A DNA stretch of 64,000 bases. Source: Nipponacmea schrenckii (lineage: Eukaryota > Mollusca > Gastropoda > Lottiidae). This document shows positions 33,267 to 46,800 of the stretch, in pieces; within the stretch, counting starts at the first letter, position 1, and every line of letters begins with the position of its first letter. The position numbers were made by a program, and so were the translations under genes. The stretch spans positions 28,869,023 through 28,933,022 of the forward strand of contig CM060200.1 of NCBI GenBank assembly GCA_030562195.1, in the 5' to 3' direction. Under the pieces are notes generated by a model that worked only from the letters and a program-made list of their open reading frames with translations, was not told the DNA's origin and did not search any database.

Positions 33267-33537
33267 GTGAGTAGACTAGTCTTCGGCACAGTTTAGTGTT
33301 TATTTAAAAGGTTTAGTGCAGCCTAGTATCGATTGTATCAGAAAACTAAAATGAATGACGAGAGATAGGCCTAATTATACCACCCCCCCCCCCCCGGTCA
33401 GGTATTAAAACCTTGAGAAGTATGAATATGTTACTCTCAAAATATTTCATTTACTTATAGCTGATGTCCAGCGCCCTTATGACTTGGGCTGTTTAACCAT
33501 ATTTCTTTGGGAATTTCAATTTGTTTCCTTTTTACAG

Positions 33538-33628
33538 AACCAACATATTCGACAAGCAGTAGATGTAGCACTAGTACATATCCTTATAGCTCAGCATCAA
33601 TAGCAAGTGGCTCTTCAAGTAAATGACC
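33538..33628 (+). CDS. possible second exon of the 33215 model
   Basis: It follows a pyrimidine-rich acceptor (tttccttttta cag). In the phase set by the 33215 exon it reads EPTYSTSSRCSTSTYPYSSA and then ends at a TGA near 33626, or splices at a gtaaat donor just before. Low complexity limits confidence. Confidence 0.25.
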
Positions 33629-33799
33629 GTCTAGTATCGAGTCTTCAGAATCTGGTCATCACATTACTCATTCTTTCGACTCTAATTGGGCTCAGAGATT
33701 TTAAGTTCTATGGAAAAATTCTCTACTTTATGAACAATTGTGGGGGACCCAAAGCCTGCAGAAAGAAAGCAAGTTATCTGAATAAATACCAATAATAAT

Positions 33800-34340
33800 T
33801 GAATGTACTGATCCTAATGCCACTGTGGATACCATAGTAAGAGAGGTCCGTGATAGTTAGATGCTCTCCAGATTAATGTCTTCTTCGAAAAAAGATCGCT
33901 TTGCCATTTATTTTTTAAAAAAAGGTCAATTCAGAAAAACTTTAGTTATGTTGAATCAATAGAAAATTGGGTTTAAAAAGAATGGATAAAAGATCCTAAT
34001 GCCACTATGTTCCAATAATAAAAAACAATGGAAACTTTGATGTCTAATCATAGTTTTGTAGATCAATTAAAAAATAATTTAAGTAATTCTAAAGAAGGTA
34101 TTAATTTTGATTTGATTGGTGGAGAATCGTACAAGAAAAATGACTATTTGTGAAAGTCCACCAGCCTAAAAACTTGCATTGTATCAAGATGCATTTGAAA
34201 TTGTCAATCCTTTGGAGTCTGTAAAGATACCTTAAAAATATTAGCATTTTACTTTATGTCGGTGCTCATCCGAAATATAAGCAAGATAGATAATTTATAG
34301 CTTTATTCTTCCTGGAAAGTAATTTGTAATATTTTGGAAC
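33800..34340 (+). pseudogene. decayed transposon-associated gene of unknown type
   Basis: Across broken frames, recognisable fragments include LYQDAFEIVNPLESVK (about 34170-34222), then 'KYKQDR..FIALFFLESNL.YFG', and an N-terminal-side DLIGGESYKKNDY. The motif 'Y.D.FEVVNPLGS..K.HK' followed by 'YR..ID.I.L..L' is one I associate with an uncharacterised, repeated gene family in fish and invertebrates. All frames carry stops. Function unknown. Confidence 0.35.
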
Positions 34341-34594
34341 TTAAGTGTTACAAGTTTTACTAAATAATTTATAAAGACTTTCAGAAGGAAAACACATAGG
34401 AAATGGTGACTTTTTAAAGGCAAACCATGTTTGTATTACTGTATACAGTATTTTTATTGGTTTTTTTTGTTTCTTTTTCAAAATAATGTTTCAATAAATT
34501 GTTTCATACATTCTATCTTTTGAATTATATATAATTCACAGGAGTATGTTGACGAGAAGTGAAAGTTTACACAACGACTCCCTATGTTAAACAA

Positions 34595-34745
34595 AAACTA
34601 AAATAACCTCAAAATGACGGGCAGCAAAAGTTGCCCGTTGCATGTATGGTAAAATAAAACATCATTGTTATTTTATTATAAAGTTACGGGCAAAAGGTAA
34701 CGGGCAACTTGTGCTGCCTGTATAATTTTTAGGGTAATTTTACCA
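34595..34745. mobile_element. short palindromic MITE
   Basis: Inverted arms gggcagcaaaagttgcccg (about 34619) and cgggcaacttgtgctgcctg (about 34708) extend outward through similar AT-rich sequence (ctcaaaatga / aatttttaggg). The total of about 150 bp with no coding room suits a tiny foldback transposon. Confidence 0.6.
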
Positions 34746-35122
34746 GATTATTTCTAAAACAGAACATGAATTTAAATAATGCCAGAATGACTACCTATTG
34801 ACTAGCAAACAATTCACCCCTAAAGGTTTTATTAAAGCTTTATTTAATATCAGTCAATTCTAAAAAAAAAATCTACAGAAATTATTCAGATATTTCACTG
34901 CATTAGTGGCTGGGGTATTCTACAGCAATTGAGATAATATAATGTTACAAAATCGATTTATATACAAAAGGAATATAGTAGAGTATTGTTTCAAAATAAC
35001 TATGAGAGAATGCTTAAATGACACACCGTCCGTTCTATTACAATAGTAATATTATTTTAAAACGATGATTTTGTCTTCTGAAGTTAAATATTTGATGTAA
35101 AATTTTTCTTTTATTTTTTCAG

Positions 35123-35783
35123 AGTGATCTTATTGTGCAGCATTCTTTATAATCTGGAACAAAAAGGATATATGAGTTTTGTTTTATTTACACGAATCTG
35201 ACGGTATTGATTAAAGTAAAACGTTCAATTGGATTTAAGAGAAACAGGTTTATATATAAACCTATTAACGTTGTTCAATATGAAAAAATGAATTGCTCGA
35301 AGAGTTTGTGCACAACCTATTGGCCGTGGAAGTCAAATGGCGTTATTTGGAAGATTTAAAAAGCTCACTGCAAGTTTGACAGGATAATTGTAAATGGCCA
35401 ATAATACTTCATCCATCCAAGTGATTTTAACAGCATTGAAACCAGGTTGTGATCCTGTAGCTATATCCAACAGTTCATTAATAGCGAGTAATGAAACAGA
35501 TCGTGGTGCAGTCGTCTACATTATAGCAGTATTGGTGTTTTATTCTTTCGGAGTGTTAGTGATGATTGTACAATATTTAAAAACGGAGAAAAAGGAACTT
35601 GAAGAGGAAGCTGCCTTGGATAATTTCTTTCGTGGCATGCCTGATACACGTGTTGAGCGGGAACATCGTGTGAACAGAATGGCGATACATGCATTTCATA
35701 CCTTAACTTCAATGTCGTATGATGACGATGACCCAGAGCTCGATTTTCAACAATCTTCACCTATTTTAGTGACAGACTTGTGA
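35123..35783 (+). CDS. KCNE-like single-pass membrane protein (CDS 35394-35783)
   Basis: A 129-codon frame starts at 35394 and lies wholly in one exon. An acceptor (ttttattttttcag) at 35122 opens the exon, giving a 5' UTR of about 270 bp. The protein has a short N-terminus with N-glycosylation sequons (N3/N4, N26, N33), no signal peptide, one hydrophobic helix at about residues 40-61 (VYIIAVLVFYSFGVLVMIVQ), then a basic YLKTEKKE and an acidic cytoplasmic tail. Small size, glycosylated outside end, one helix then a K/E-rich start, and a coding region in a single exon with introns only in the UTR all match KCNE potassium-channel beta subunits. Sequence identity to vertebrate KCNE is weak, so the family name is inference. 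It could be another small type I membrane protein. Confidence 0.55.
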
Positions 35784-38520
35784 CAAATATTTCATTTAAG
35801 ATCCAAAATATGTAAATAATGCTATTTTTTGTTACCCTGAGTGTACCCTTTTTTCATAAATGATAGTTATATGCACTGCATCATCGTTTAATTGTCAAAA
35901 ATAATCGGTCATGACTCTAACAATTTTTTTTTATTGTGTGTGTGTGCTTGCGTTTTACATTTTTGTAATATTTTGTTGAAACTTGGTCTGGAATGAAGTG
36001 AATTATATTCGAGTTTTTGCATGTTATATTCTTCTGTGTCGGATACATTTTCTTCGTACAGTAAAGTTAATTAAAATTTAAAGTGAGTTTCTAATATAAA
36101 TATAGACTATGTGGTTCTTATAACTGCTAAAGTAGACATTTCTTATGATTCTTTAACTCGTTTAGAATGTCTCACTCATTGTCAGAACACAACACTATTA
36201 GCATGGCTGATGTCAGTGGATTTTGTGTAAATTCGAAGAAACTTAATTGTTTCAGGTCTGTTTTGAGCGAAATGAGTGCATAAGAGAACAGGTATCAGTT
36301 TCCTTTAAAATGACCTGATTATTGATATTTTCAAAGATTTCCCAAAACAGTTTTATCGAAAATGTCCACATATTAAAAAAAAATCTACAAAGAAACCAGA
36401 ATCACTGGATCAAATAGATAAAGGGGTCCCCACATTTCTTCTACGTCATCTTCAGCGTATACCCTTTCTTGCTGTTCGCAGAGTAGAAGGTCTGAAAACC
36501 TAGGTGTTGTTTATAGGTGTTAATTATACGCACGTTCAAAGCTGCGGGATTTCTTAGTTCACCAATCCGCTAAACCTCGGTGTTCGTCATGGGGGCAAAA
36601 TTCGTTTTCTTAGTATCGTGTGTCCCTCTAACACTTTATCCTTGGAAGCGCACGCAGTCTTTATTGTCCGCTTCTTTTGGTACTTGGAAGAACGTCTTTG
36701 ATTGAACAGCCAACGTGACCTAAATGTTGTAATGGAGTAATGCTGATATGACTTGAATCACGAAAATATGCATTTCTTCGAAAATAGTTTGTTTGTTTAA
36801 TTAATACGTTTTAAACCCAAGCAAGATGCGCGGAATCCCTAAAACAAAATAGTTAAGGTCAATCTCTTCTGACAATTATTCTACACCCGACAACTGTGAA
36901 AAAAGAGTATTTCACGACAACCAAGTTTGACAGGTAGGTAGTCATTTTGTTTTCATGAATATCCGGTGAATATTAGAATTTATAAGATCTCCAAAATCAA
37001 AATTGTATTATGGTATCATTATAGACAGTGGTATTGTCATTGTGCATTTGTGCGTGGAATGGAAACTACAGTTCAAATCCGATTTCAATGAAATAGGCAA
37101 GATCTAAAATAAGTCGATGCCTCATTGATTATTGTCCTATGTGTAATTAAACGGTGTCTTAATTCCCATGTGATTTCATGATGCAAGGTACATGAAATGC
37201 ATAGAGGTAAAAATAGTATCGTACAACCTTGCAATAATCTTCATCTAGAACAAAATTGTAATAAAACAGATTCCCTTCACAAGAAAGACACAGTTAGTTG
37301 AACTCCCTTGATATCAAATTAACAATTGGAATGGTGTCAATCCAGATTTATACACCTCTGATTTATTTTGAAGAATGTGTAAAAATAAAAGGTCGATTTG
37401 ATCCCCATGGTATTAATGGTCGATTATTATGTTAAGATAATTCAATTATAAAGTTGAAACTAGCACTTTTCTCATTCTTTAATTCAAATGATATCTGAGT
37501 TTCTCTTCACTCACGAAATTCAGCCTGGGTTAGTCAAATAACGTCAAAATTAGATCACTGTCGGATATAGACCTGCTTAAGGGACAACAGTGTTCATATC
37601 TATTCTTTAGTTTCTAGTATACTTATAATTTCAGTCATTTCTGATAGCTTGCCGAGCAGCTTTGTTTTAAGCAGAGTATATATATATATGTATAAGGGCA
37701 GTATGAACTGTTCAACCTTCAGAAATACACCTTGGTTTACGCTTATATACGCACTACATTTCAATGTAGGCTTTTAAAAACTAATTTATATTACAAATTA
37801 GTAAAACATTGGCATGCAAAAGATAATGGGAATGATGTCCGCAAAAAGCCCAAATGTCATTTGTTACAAGATATATAATGGAGATTTAGATTAACTTACA
37901 CCTAATTGTAATGGGCAGATCTGTGACATTCTTATTGAACACTGTTTGTAATGTGAGAAGATATTGATCTCATTCTGTACATGACATTTTCAATTTATTA
38001 CTGTTTTTTTTATAAAAACAATATTATGCTTTTAATTAGTTTTCCCTTGCCTTACTTTCACTTGGTAACATGGTTTTTTCCTATTGAACCCTAAAACAAT
38101 AATGAATTTTATGTTTATTTCAGTAAACACGAATACTTATCTTAGAAATCGTTACCAGAGAGCTATTCATTTTTAAATTTTTACACCAACTCTTTAAAAC
38201 TCTTAAAATCACAAGCGACGTTAATTTCATGAATTTATTTTGTATTTTGTATGATTGTATCGATGGCAATGATACAGGTACAATAACAGGCTTATACGAT
38301 ATCAATTGATGGGTGTTTACTATGACTGTTGTACGTTTAATTACCTCTTTGGTAGCTTATATCCCATTTTCACAAAGAATTATTGATTTTCCAAACCAGT
38401 GAGATCTGGTCTTCGATAAAGCATATCTTTGGTTGATTGTCGTCTTGAATGAGTCCCGAGAAATGACGGTGGGGTGAATCGGACGTTCCTAATTTGCTTA
38501 TATGGCTGTTTGGATAAGGA
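35784..38520. other. 3' flank and intergenic, no gene seen
   Basis: Probable 3' UTR of the 35394 gene for an unknown length, then AT-rich DNA. Microsatellite tatatatata occurs at about 37679. No supportable frame. Confidence 0.5.
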
Positions 38521-38686
38521 TTGTTTTGGCCCCGATCATTTTTTGGTCTCTCGTGTATTTTATTCGCAGAAAAAGTGGGAATCAGTGACCAATATAGGGC
38601 ACAACCTTGAACCTTCCGACATTTTGCACAGATTAACCGATCGACTAAAAGAATGATCGGGTACTATCGGGACCAAAACTAATGCT
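38520..38686. repeat. possible short inverted-repeat element
   Basis: ttttggccccgatcatttt (about 38523) and the inverted aaaatgatcgg...cgggaccaaaa type sequence (38650-38684) form imperfect ends about 160 bp apart. No clear target duplication. Confidence 0.35.
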
Positions 38687-41600
38687 CGTTGAAATAATGC
38701 TATCAAATATTTTATCTTTCAACAATGGCTCTGGTACAAAGTTAACATAACATGGAAGGCCCAAGTATAAAGGTCAAATATAGGTACTTTAAATACATCT
38801 TCTGTGTCATTTTCTTACTAAATGCAACACCACACAAAGAAAAGGAATAGTTTTATGTACTTTTATTTTAACCGTACCTTCCAAAGTTATCAATAGTAAA
38901 TTGTGGATATGATAAATTCAATACACCGTTTTAATGATATCACAATATCTATCAATCATATTCTACACGGGATATAATAATTAAAAACATATTTTATTAA
39001 TGATATTTTATTTCATTTTACTGACAGCATGTACAGTAGTAAAAAATGATTCTAATTTACTTTGGAAATTGAATGGAGTTGTACGTCCTACTTTTCTGCA
39101 CCTAAAAGACGGGTAGTTTCAACGCTTTTATAATTCCAAAATGGATGACAGAATAGTGTTACTGTAGACAGCAAATAAAGAAATAATATTGTTGTAATAA
39201 TTATAAGCAACTTCGTGCAATATTCCATTGGGATGTTTCCTTAATATATATTATTAAGCAAGACGATAGTTGGACTTCGCATGGCTTATATAAGTTATTA
39301 AAATCCCTTAAGAATTGAATTAAATACGACCATCACCAAATGTCATCTGATATATATAATCTAGTCCTGTTCTTATTAGCCATTCCAAATGTTCCATTGA
39401 TAAATGGTCAAATTAGTTCCAATAAAGCAAAATTTTAGGACCGTATAAAGTTATCAATTTAAATCAGACACAGAATAGCAAAACTTAAGGCCCCGTATAA
39501 AGTTATCAATTTAAATCAGACACAGAATAGCAAAACTTAAGGCCCCGTATAAGGTTATCAATTTAAATCAGACACAGAATATCAAAACTTAAGGCCCGTT
39601 CACGTGAGAAAAGACCGAATTTTATTGTTGAATTTGTTTACACTGTTTGATTCCAAGAGTCCTGCATAATTATTTTTTATCTTCTCAAACCTACGAATGT
39701 GAATTATATTGGAACTTTCGAAGTCCTGCATACTTACAGATGCATACCTTTTTAAATTCATGCAGTCGTAATCAGTAAAATCATGTTTTTGGATGGTTTT
39801 GATACTATTTGAAAAGGCCTTTTAGAGATAATCGATGCCAATGAAAATACAGTATTTCTATTTTTGTTGATAAATACTTATATGTAAATAAAATGTGTCG
39901 GCATTTGCGAAACATCCGCCCTTTAATTAAATGCTGGAATAATTGAGAGGAAGAAAACTCCTTGTTATTTCGATAACATGTAATAGCACTCTGTACTCAC
40001 TTCTCTTGTTCAATAAAATCAATCGGTTATCGATTGAATCTACTTTATTACTTAACAGATAGACTTCCATCATATAAACTCTTTAGCTTTAAAGTAGAAA
40101 TGTCAGAAATTGGAAGACCTAAAAATCAGTTTGTTATGTTAGTCGATTAAATCAATATTTAAGGGTATAGCAAGCAACTCACCCGGTTTTGCTTTAAGGC
40201 AACGATTATTTTGATCAATATAGTCATCACCGAAGTTTTAAAACCTGAACTTAAGGTAGTTGACTTTACTTTCATTTTCTACTTGCCAAGACCTTGTCGA
40301 TGCATTGACGAAAATTGATTTATTTATTTTTATGTTTATTTTTTTTTTTTTTTTTTTTTTTTTGGTTGAAGAATAAAATCTACGTATTTTTGTCATTAGA
40401 ATATTTTTCACAATTTGATTCTCACAGTTGCATGAAATATACAGAACTTTCAATTTGTAGACTACGATTCTTTAATAATGTTATTGATTAATGTCACACT
40501 GTGTATTTTCATCTTCAATGAATAATCGGATATTGAACTTTCATTCCACTTTCTATTTCCTATAATCGAAAAAAAAAACAACAACTCTGATGACACGAAG
40601 CATGCAGTTTGCGTCACTGAATTATTTATAGGCCTGCGAGTACTTCTTTGTCATCTTACATCAATGTACTGAACAGACAAAATATAGCATAAAGATTTGA
40701 TAAGATAGAAATATAGAATAGCGAGGTTGATGAATGAAGGCCGGAACCTAAGTGCTAGTAGATATCCAGAGATAACTAGCAACTGCATGGCTGTATATGG
40801 ATGTGATCAAACACTGAACTAGTAGAACTGAATCTCACATAAAGAGTAATGTGTTTTGAAATAACTTAAAATGCATCCTTACTTCCTTATCATCTGAAAA
40901 TCTCAGAAAAGGCAAATCTTTATCTAAGCTAATCAGGAATTGTGTTCACAGCTCACAGTTGAAATTACAAAACAAATAAAAAGTAAAATTTTGCCATTTT
41001 GTTGTATTTCTAGTACTATTGAAGACTATTCACATACATTTAGATTCATGATCCAAATCAACCTATCAATCTATCCCTTTAAAAGTAATCTGAATACACG
41101 TAATGTACGTAATTCATCTAATAATTCCAGTATGCTGTAAAATGTCTATGAATGTGTAAGAACGTCAGTATTGTTTTCTGAAAACCGTGTTTAAAGATGA
41201 CCTGTCAGTGTATTTTTTCATAAGGTTTCTCTAATGACACCTTCAGTCAGACGATTATTTTCGAATTTACAACTATAAACTACCCAAGAAGATATTTAAC
41301 AACCACCTAACACGAGATTGGTAAATCGATATGTTTAAAAACGTTGACTCCTATTTCAGAAAATTGATCTGAAACAATTCATTAAAACATGTACGTTGGT
41401 TAAACTGTGTGGACTCTGATAGGCTGTTGACATATCTGGTGCAAATTTGCAAAGAAATATTTTACCTTTTCTGCTTCACTTTGAAGATATAATTAGAATA
41501 ATGGGATACAAAATAGTGAATAACTAGCGCAAATTAGCTTCGACTCTGAGAAAGATGGTGGTTCAGTATCCAATAACTTCCCTGGAATCATGTCAGAATG

Positions 41601-42240
41601 GAAACAAAATAGAAATAGCATCAAATAAATCTTGAAAAAAGAATGATATAAAGTAAGATCTCTACAGCGGACGTCAGTTTTTAGCCAATTCACATTACTG
41701 TAGATGGTGTCAACATAAAGATGGTTTAGAGCCGGTTTGACTGGAATTAAATTTTCAATGGAAAGAAATATGTTTAAAAAAGTATACAGGCGTAGTAAAA
41801 TGCGATTACAGCAGAACCTGTTGTAAATTATGGATCAACTAAACGAAGTAGCCTACATTGTATTATTATGGGTGTGGGCACATGAAATGTCTTGGTAACC
41901 GACTCGAATCTTGTATGCCTTTTCCACGACAAGACTACCGCATGATCTGCAGGTGATTATTAGCTACCAATTCCATGACAAAACTCTAGTAGGCGACCTA
42001 AAACGTTCATGCGCCCGCACCATTAGAAACCATTCAAAACGATTTAAGTCGGTCAAATATCGAACAACAACTACTTCTTTTATGTGTAAAGAGAGATAAC
42101 TATAGTGGTAATAAACAACCTCACCACATTAAATTAATTTACACCATCTACTCATCTAAGTGTAATGTGTAATTCCATAACGGCTCCCTAAAGTATAATA
42201 TACTAGTAATGCTGTTTTTGTATAATGCAAGTTTGGCTAG
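38687..42240. other. intergenic, with one short tandem repeat
   Basis: No convincing gene. Poly(T) of about 26 at 40338. Small frames (40940-41140, 41493-41693, 41911-42099) show no domain. The tandem repeat at 39441 is listed separately. Confidence 0.5.
39441..39596 (+). repeat. 3 x 52-bp tandem repeat
   Basis: Units start ccgtataaagttatcaattt at 39441, 39493 and 39545, nearly identical (a single change, aaag to aagg, and tagc to tatc, in the third). The high identity suggests recent duplication. Confidence 0.9.
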
Positions 42241-42600
42241 AAGAAAAGTCTAACTGTGAAAAATCGCTTTCATATATTTCTCTACATAAACCCCCGGAAT
42301 TCAGCCACCCTCAAAGAGTTCGTTTACTGCGTCATCATTACCAGAATAATAGCTATCTGCTTGTTCCTTGTTCATTTTGGTAAACAGGTTTCATCCTGTA
42401 ACAAATTCGTCGGGATCTGCCTCAACGGCATTAACGTATCTGATCCACTGACAAAATTTTCAGCGCCCACCATGCTGACATTTTTGTTTTTGTGCATATT
42501 TAATTCGTTAGTGATAATTTCTTCCACCACAACACTTGCAATATGTAGAGAAAGCAATCGTCGATCAACAATCACCATGTCATGTAGTGGGTAATATTAT
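42240..42600 (-). pseudogene. possible decayed coding fragment, unknown
   Basis: On the minus strand 42372-42578 gives MVIVDRRLLSLHIASVVVEE with further coding-like sequence to LLQDETCLPK. A shifted frame then continues EQADSYYSGNDDAVNELFEG. This pattern suggests one old reading frame with a frameshift. I do not recognise it. The plus-strand 112-codon frame over the same bases is very hydrophobic and looks like its shadow. Confidence 0.25.
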
Positions 42601-42849
42601 CCCGGTATGTTGTCTGGGATTATCATTTTATTTAAATATGATATATAATATCCCTATTTTAGGTGTGTAAATTTGATCGTTGTCTTGAAATAATTAAATT
42701 GTATTTTGATGTGATTAGTGTCCCTTGCTTGGTCATCGACCTTAACTCTGCCCTGCTGTTGTAGGTTGTTTGATTATTACATATGCCTTTGGGTTAACTA
42801 TGGCCTAATCAAACTACTACAAACTGCCTGTGGGTTATACTCCCTGTTA

Positions 42850-43186
42850 TAGTGGGGCGGATAATGTGCTCTATTCGTGCACTTTGGGAAAGAAGCATGA
42901 AAATTTTGCTATGGGTGTTTTTGAGTATGGTGATTTCAAAAATCGCAGGAACCATGACGTCATTCCATCCGTTCCCGCCAAAAATTGAGAAATTCAAAAT
43001 GGCCGCCGTAAAACACATTTTGGTCCAGAAGATTGTTCCAAATGCCCCAATTCAGTGATCTTGATGTCTCTACCTATGTTCAGGGTCAGGGAATCCCATC
43101 ACAATGCATAGTCTATGATGACACAAACAATGATGTCACAAATGACGCCAAGCTTGTTGTCATGGAAATACGTTTTGTCATGTTAC
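42850..43186 (+). repeat. left terminal inverted repeat with CRE and E2F-like sites
   Basis: Pairs with 47811-48148. It contains TGACGTCA (42955-42962), TTCCCGCCAAA (42972-42982) and AAAATGGCCGCC (about 42997), all also present in the right repeat. The inner part holds several atgatgtcacaaa-like motifs. Confidence 0.85.
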
Positions 43187-43849
43187 ACTGTCAGGCTCCT
43201 TTATACTAAAATGCTGTTTTGTTAGTCATGGAATAAATAACCAATCCAATTTAAATTATAAAACAATCTAATTTTATTGCTGTTTTTTTCACTTCATAAA
43301 TAATCTAAGCACTTTTATAAGAACCAATATTATAATGATGCAGAAATCAATTTTAGCAGTACAACACCATTCATTCTTCCACCAATCAGGACTACATTCA
43401 AAATTTTGTGTTACATGGAGGCTCATATTTGGAGAGAGAAGTGTTTGTTTACATTGTTCTTTTTTTTTTGGGGGTTTCTCTATACTACAATTTTTCTACT
43501 TTACCCAGGTTATTTTGACTAGTTTCGATTCATTGCTATAAAAAGATATCAGGGTCCATTATTAAGTGCTAAGAGTAAATGGACTTACCAATCCGAAAAT
43601 ATAATGAAATTGTTATTATACAAGTTAGATAATATAAGATTAGTAGAACACAATACTAAGATTCAAAATAAAACGAAATTGTAATGATGTTGATGAGTGG
43701 TAAAACATACATTAAGGTTTAAATATGAATCAGTGACATCAAAATGCATATGGCGTCACAAAGGTATCAAAACTAATAACATACATTTTCAAATAGTTAA
43801 AAAAAGCAATAAAAATGGCATTAAAGAGTCCGAATACACAGACCATTTA

Positions 43850-46800
43850 TTACTCCCTATCGTACTGTCCTGAACACAAACAGAGCTGTGTACATGGCAG
43901 ATTTGCTTTGACACATTTGCACCGTTTATTACATTCCTTTTTGCAACCACATTTCAAAAGTTCCTGACAAGCTTTGGCTGCCTCTGGAGTCCAACACGGG
44001 GTCCATGGTGAAGCATATCTCACTTTCTTCCACCCCCATAATTCAGGTGAAGGAATGTCTGGCTCGCCTATAAGTGTCTGTCCCCAGATGTACCCTGCCT
44101 GATAAACAGCTCTTTTAACATGTTGTTCCAAAGCATTCAGTGTTGGAGGAATGTTTTCCATCTTACGATTTTGCGTGAACAAGTGTTTCCTTGCTTCATT
44201 CACATGATTATGTCCAGATGTTCGTTGGTACAATAGAACAGTGTATCTTTCTATTTGGTCCATGTCCTCCAAGGTTACATGAGTTGGAAATCGAGATAAA
44301 CGAATAAATGTAGGTGTGAGCTGAGGCATGCTGCGCCATACAGCCCAAGCAGTTTTCTTCCCTATTCCAAAGAATGCAGAAACAGTATCACATCCTGTTA
44401 TTGCACGCATAAAAAAAGACCCCATGATGCATCCCTGCTTTGTTCGGCTGATATCAGGTGACATTGAATATATCGTAGCTTAGAGCCATGGCCGAATGCC
44501 ACCCAAATTTCACAATCGCTCAAGATGCTTGATACAGCGACAGCTAGGACCACAACATCTGTATCAGTTGCATGTATCATTACTTTTGTGAAACCTTGAT
44601 GGAATGCATGGGAAGCATGATACAGGAGCCGCGTGTCTGCTTCTTCATGAGTGCAGGACAATTCATTGAGTGTATCGGATGAAGATGAAACAGCTCCCTT
44701 GCCTTTTGTTGAGATGATTTTTTTTCCTTGGGGTTTAGGTGATTGAAGATCACAGGCTCTCTTTGTAAGAATCACATTGAAGGAAGTTCTTCCAGTTAGC
44801 AAGAATTCTAGTATTGTTGGCCACTCGGATATGGTTACCAGTTCCGCGGTTCTTTCTTGTTTGCGACTTCAGGCTGTCTCCTTTATAGACATCCCAAACA
44901 ACATCCAACGGGTAATGTCTAGTAGCATGCGCTCTAAATAGGGCAAGAACATTAACTGTGAATAGTTATGGAATGTTTTTACAGTTTCCTTCCACTTGAT
45001 CGGATCAAGTAAGTGAACAAGCGCAGCACCATCAACAATTTTAACATCAACATTCGGTACACATTCTGGTTTTGGAGCTAATGATTCTAAACATTCCATC
45101 GACTTCGTCGATTGGTGCATGATCCCATTTGATGTCAATGATGGTGGCCAGGCATGATTTTCATGTTTGAAGAAGGCATCCATATCACTGTTGCGAGCTT
45201 GGCATGATATGTACATGCGTGAGAAAAGATAAACAGCATCACACAAGTTAGAGATTTTGGAGGCAGACTTAGCAGACTTTTTTCCAGAACTAGAATTAAA
45301 CAGAGGTAAGTTGTTTTTGTGAATTGTGTCATTAAATGCTGTATTGTTACCATTAATACGCTCTGTAACAATATTTTCTGCAGTCCGTATTGTATTTACA
45401 ACACTATCAGGAATTATCCGTTTGGTGTCAAGCATGTACAAGTCTGCACCAGTATCAGAAAAGGGATTTCCAAGTTCTTCCATTACATCAAGGACGTTTT
45501 TGACTTGTGATAGGAATGCCTTCTGCACACTCGGTATCTGTTCATGGTGACGATCAGTGTATTTTTTCTTTGAGTGTTTCTCATCATACTCCATTAAAAG
45601 CCTAGCTGTTTCTGGACCGGCCACCATCCATCCTGTCAGTGCGACATCATTTTCTGTGATTCCTATTGCACCCCCATCTCCTTTCACCATTGCATTCAGC
45701 TGTTCATGAACCTGGTCGTGGGCCAGTGCTGAAAATTTGTGAGTAGATTTCTGGGTGACAAAGTTGCCCTGAAGGAACTCTGCATAGGTGACTGGGCTGT
45801 TGATCTCCAGGGCAAGACGATCTTTGACATGAATTGTCATCCAGCGAGAATAATGGAAGTGGTCTAGGGCAAACATCCACGGAATTAATTTTCTGAGGGA
45901 ATCTACGTACGACACAAAATTTGGTTGACGCTGTGATCTAAGAAACTGCAGGAATAGGACTTCCAACTGCCATACCTTAAACCAGTAATCAAACTGAAGA
46001 TGCATCAATGCCATTTTATAACACCACATATTAAAGCCTATTTGTGTATCATCCGGTGTATTCTTTTGATATTCAACATAAGACCTCTGAAGTAGTATGA
46101 ATTGACCTCTAGATATGTGCAAACCTTTCTGCAGACTAGACGCACGTCCCTCAGTTGTCACATTCGCTGAAGTCATCACATAGTTCCAACCACTTCCGTC
46201 TAGCCAGTACCCGATGATTTTCAGTAAAGCCATTTCTATGTGGAGACCCCCCATCATAATGAGATATTTTCTTTCTCCATACTCTTCAGGCCATTTCCAC
46301 TGAATTTTTTTGGCAATTGCATATAATCGTTGATCAACAGTAAGCACAGGAATCTGGTTAGAGTTGTGTCGAAATGTGATTTGTTGAATGATATCCATTC
46401 CATGCTTGACACGGAACAAAGGAAGTAGAGCGATGATTGCAGGAGGCTTTGGCACAGATGTTTGCAAACTTGCAAAGTAGGCTGACCATGATATATCCTT
46501 TCGAAATGTGTCCGTGACGTTTTCATTCATCAAAAAGTGGCATCACTTTTTCGAACCAAGGTATTAATGTTCGGTCTTCATCCATGGAAGCAGGAATCAC
46601 TTGCTCGTCAGTAACAGCTGGAACAAGGTTGACAGGGAGCGAAACTGGGGGCACGTCAGTGTATGACTTTGGTAAAGACTTGATAGATTTCTGCTTTTGC
46701 TGGCTCTTGTCTTCAGTAATAGTCTCACAAAACCTAACAATTCCAGGATTGTCATTTGTAATATGTTGTGTGATGGATATTGCTGTACCATGGAAGGAAT

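Noticed and set aside
42256..42594. Hydrophobic 112-codon frame that could be a membrane protein
   Set aside because: The minus strand reads more like old coding sequence; the hydrophobic run is the expected antisense of it.
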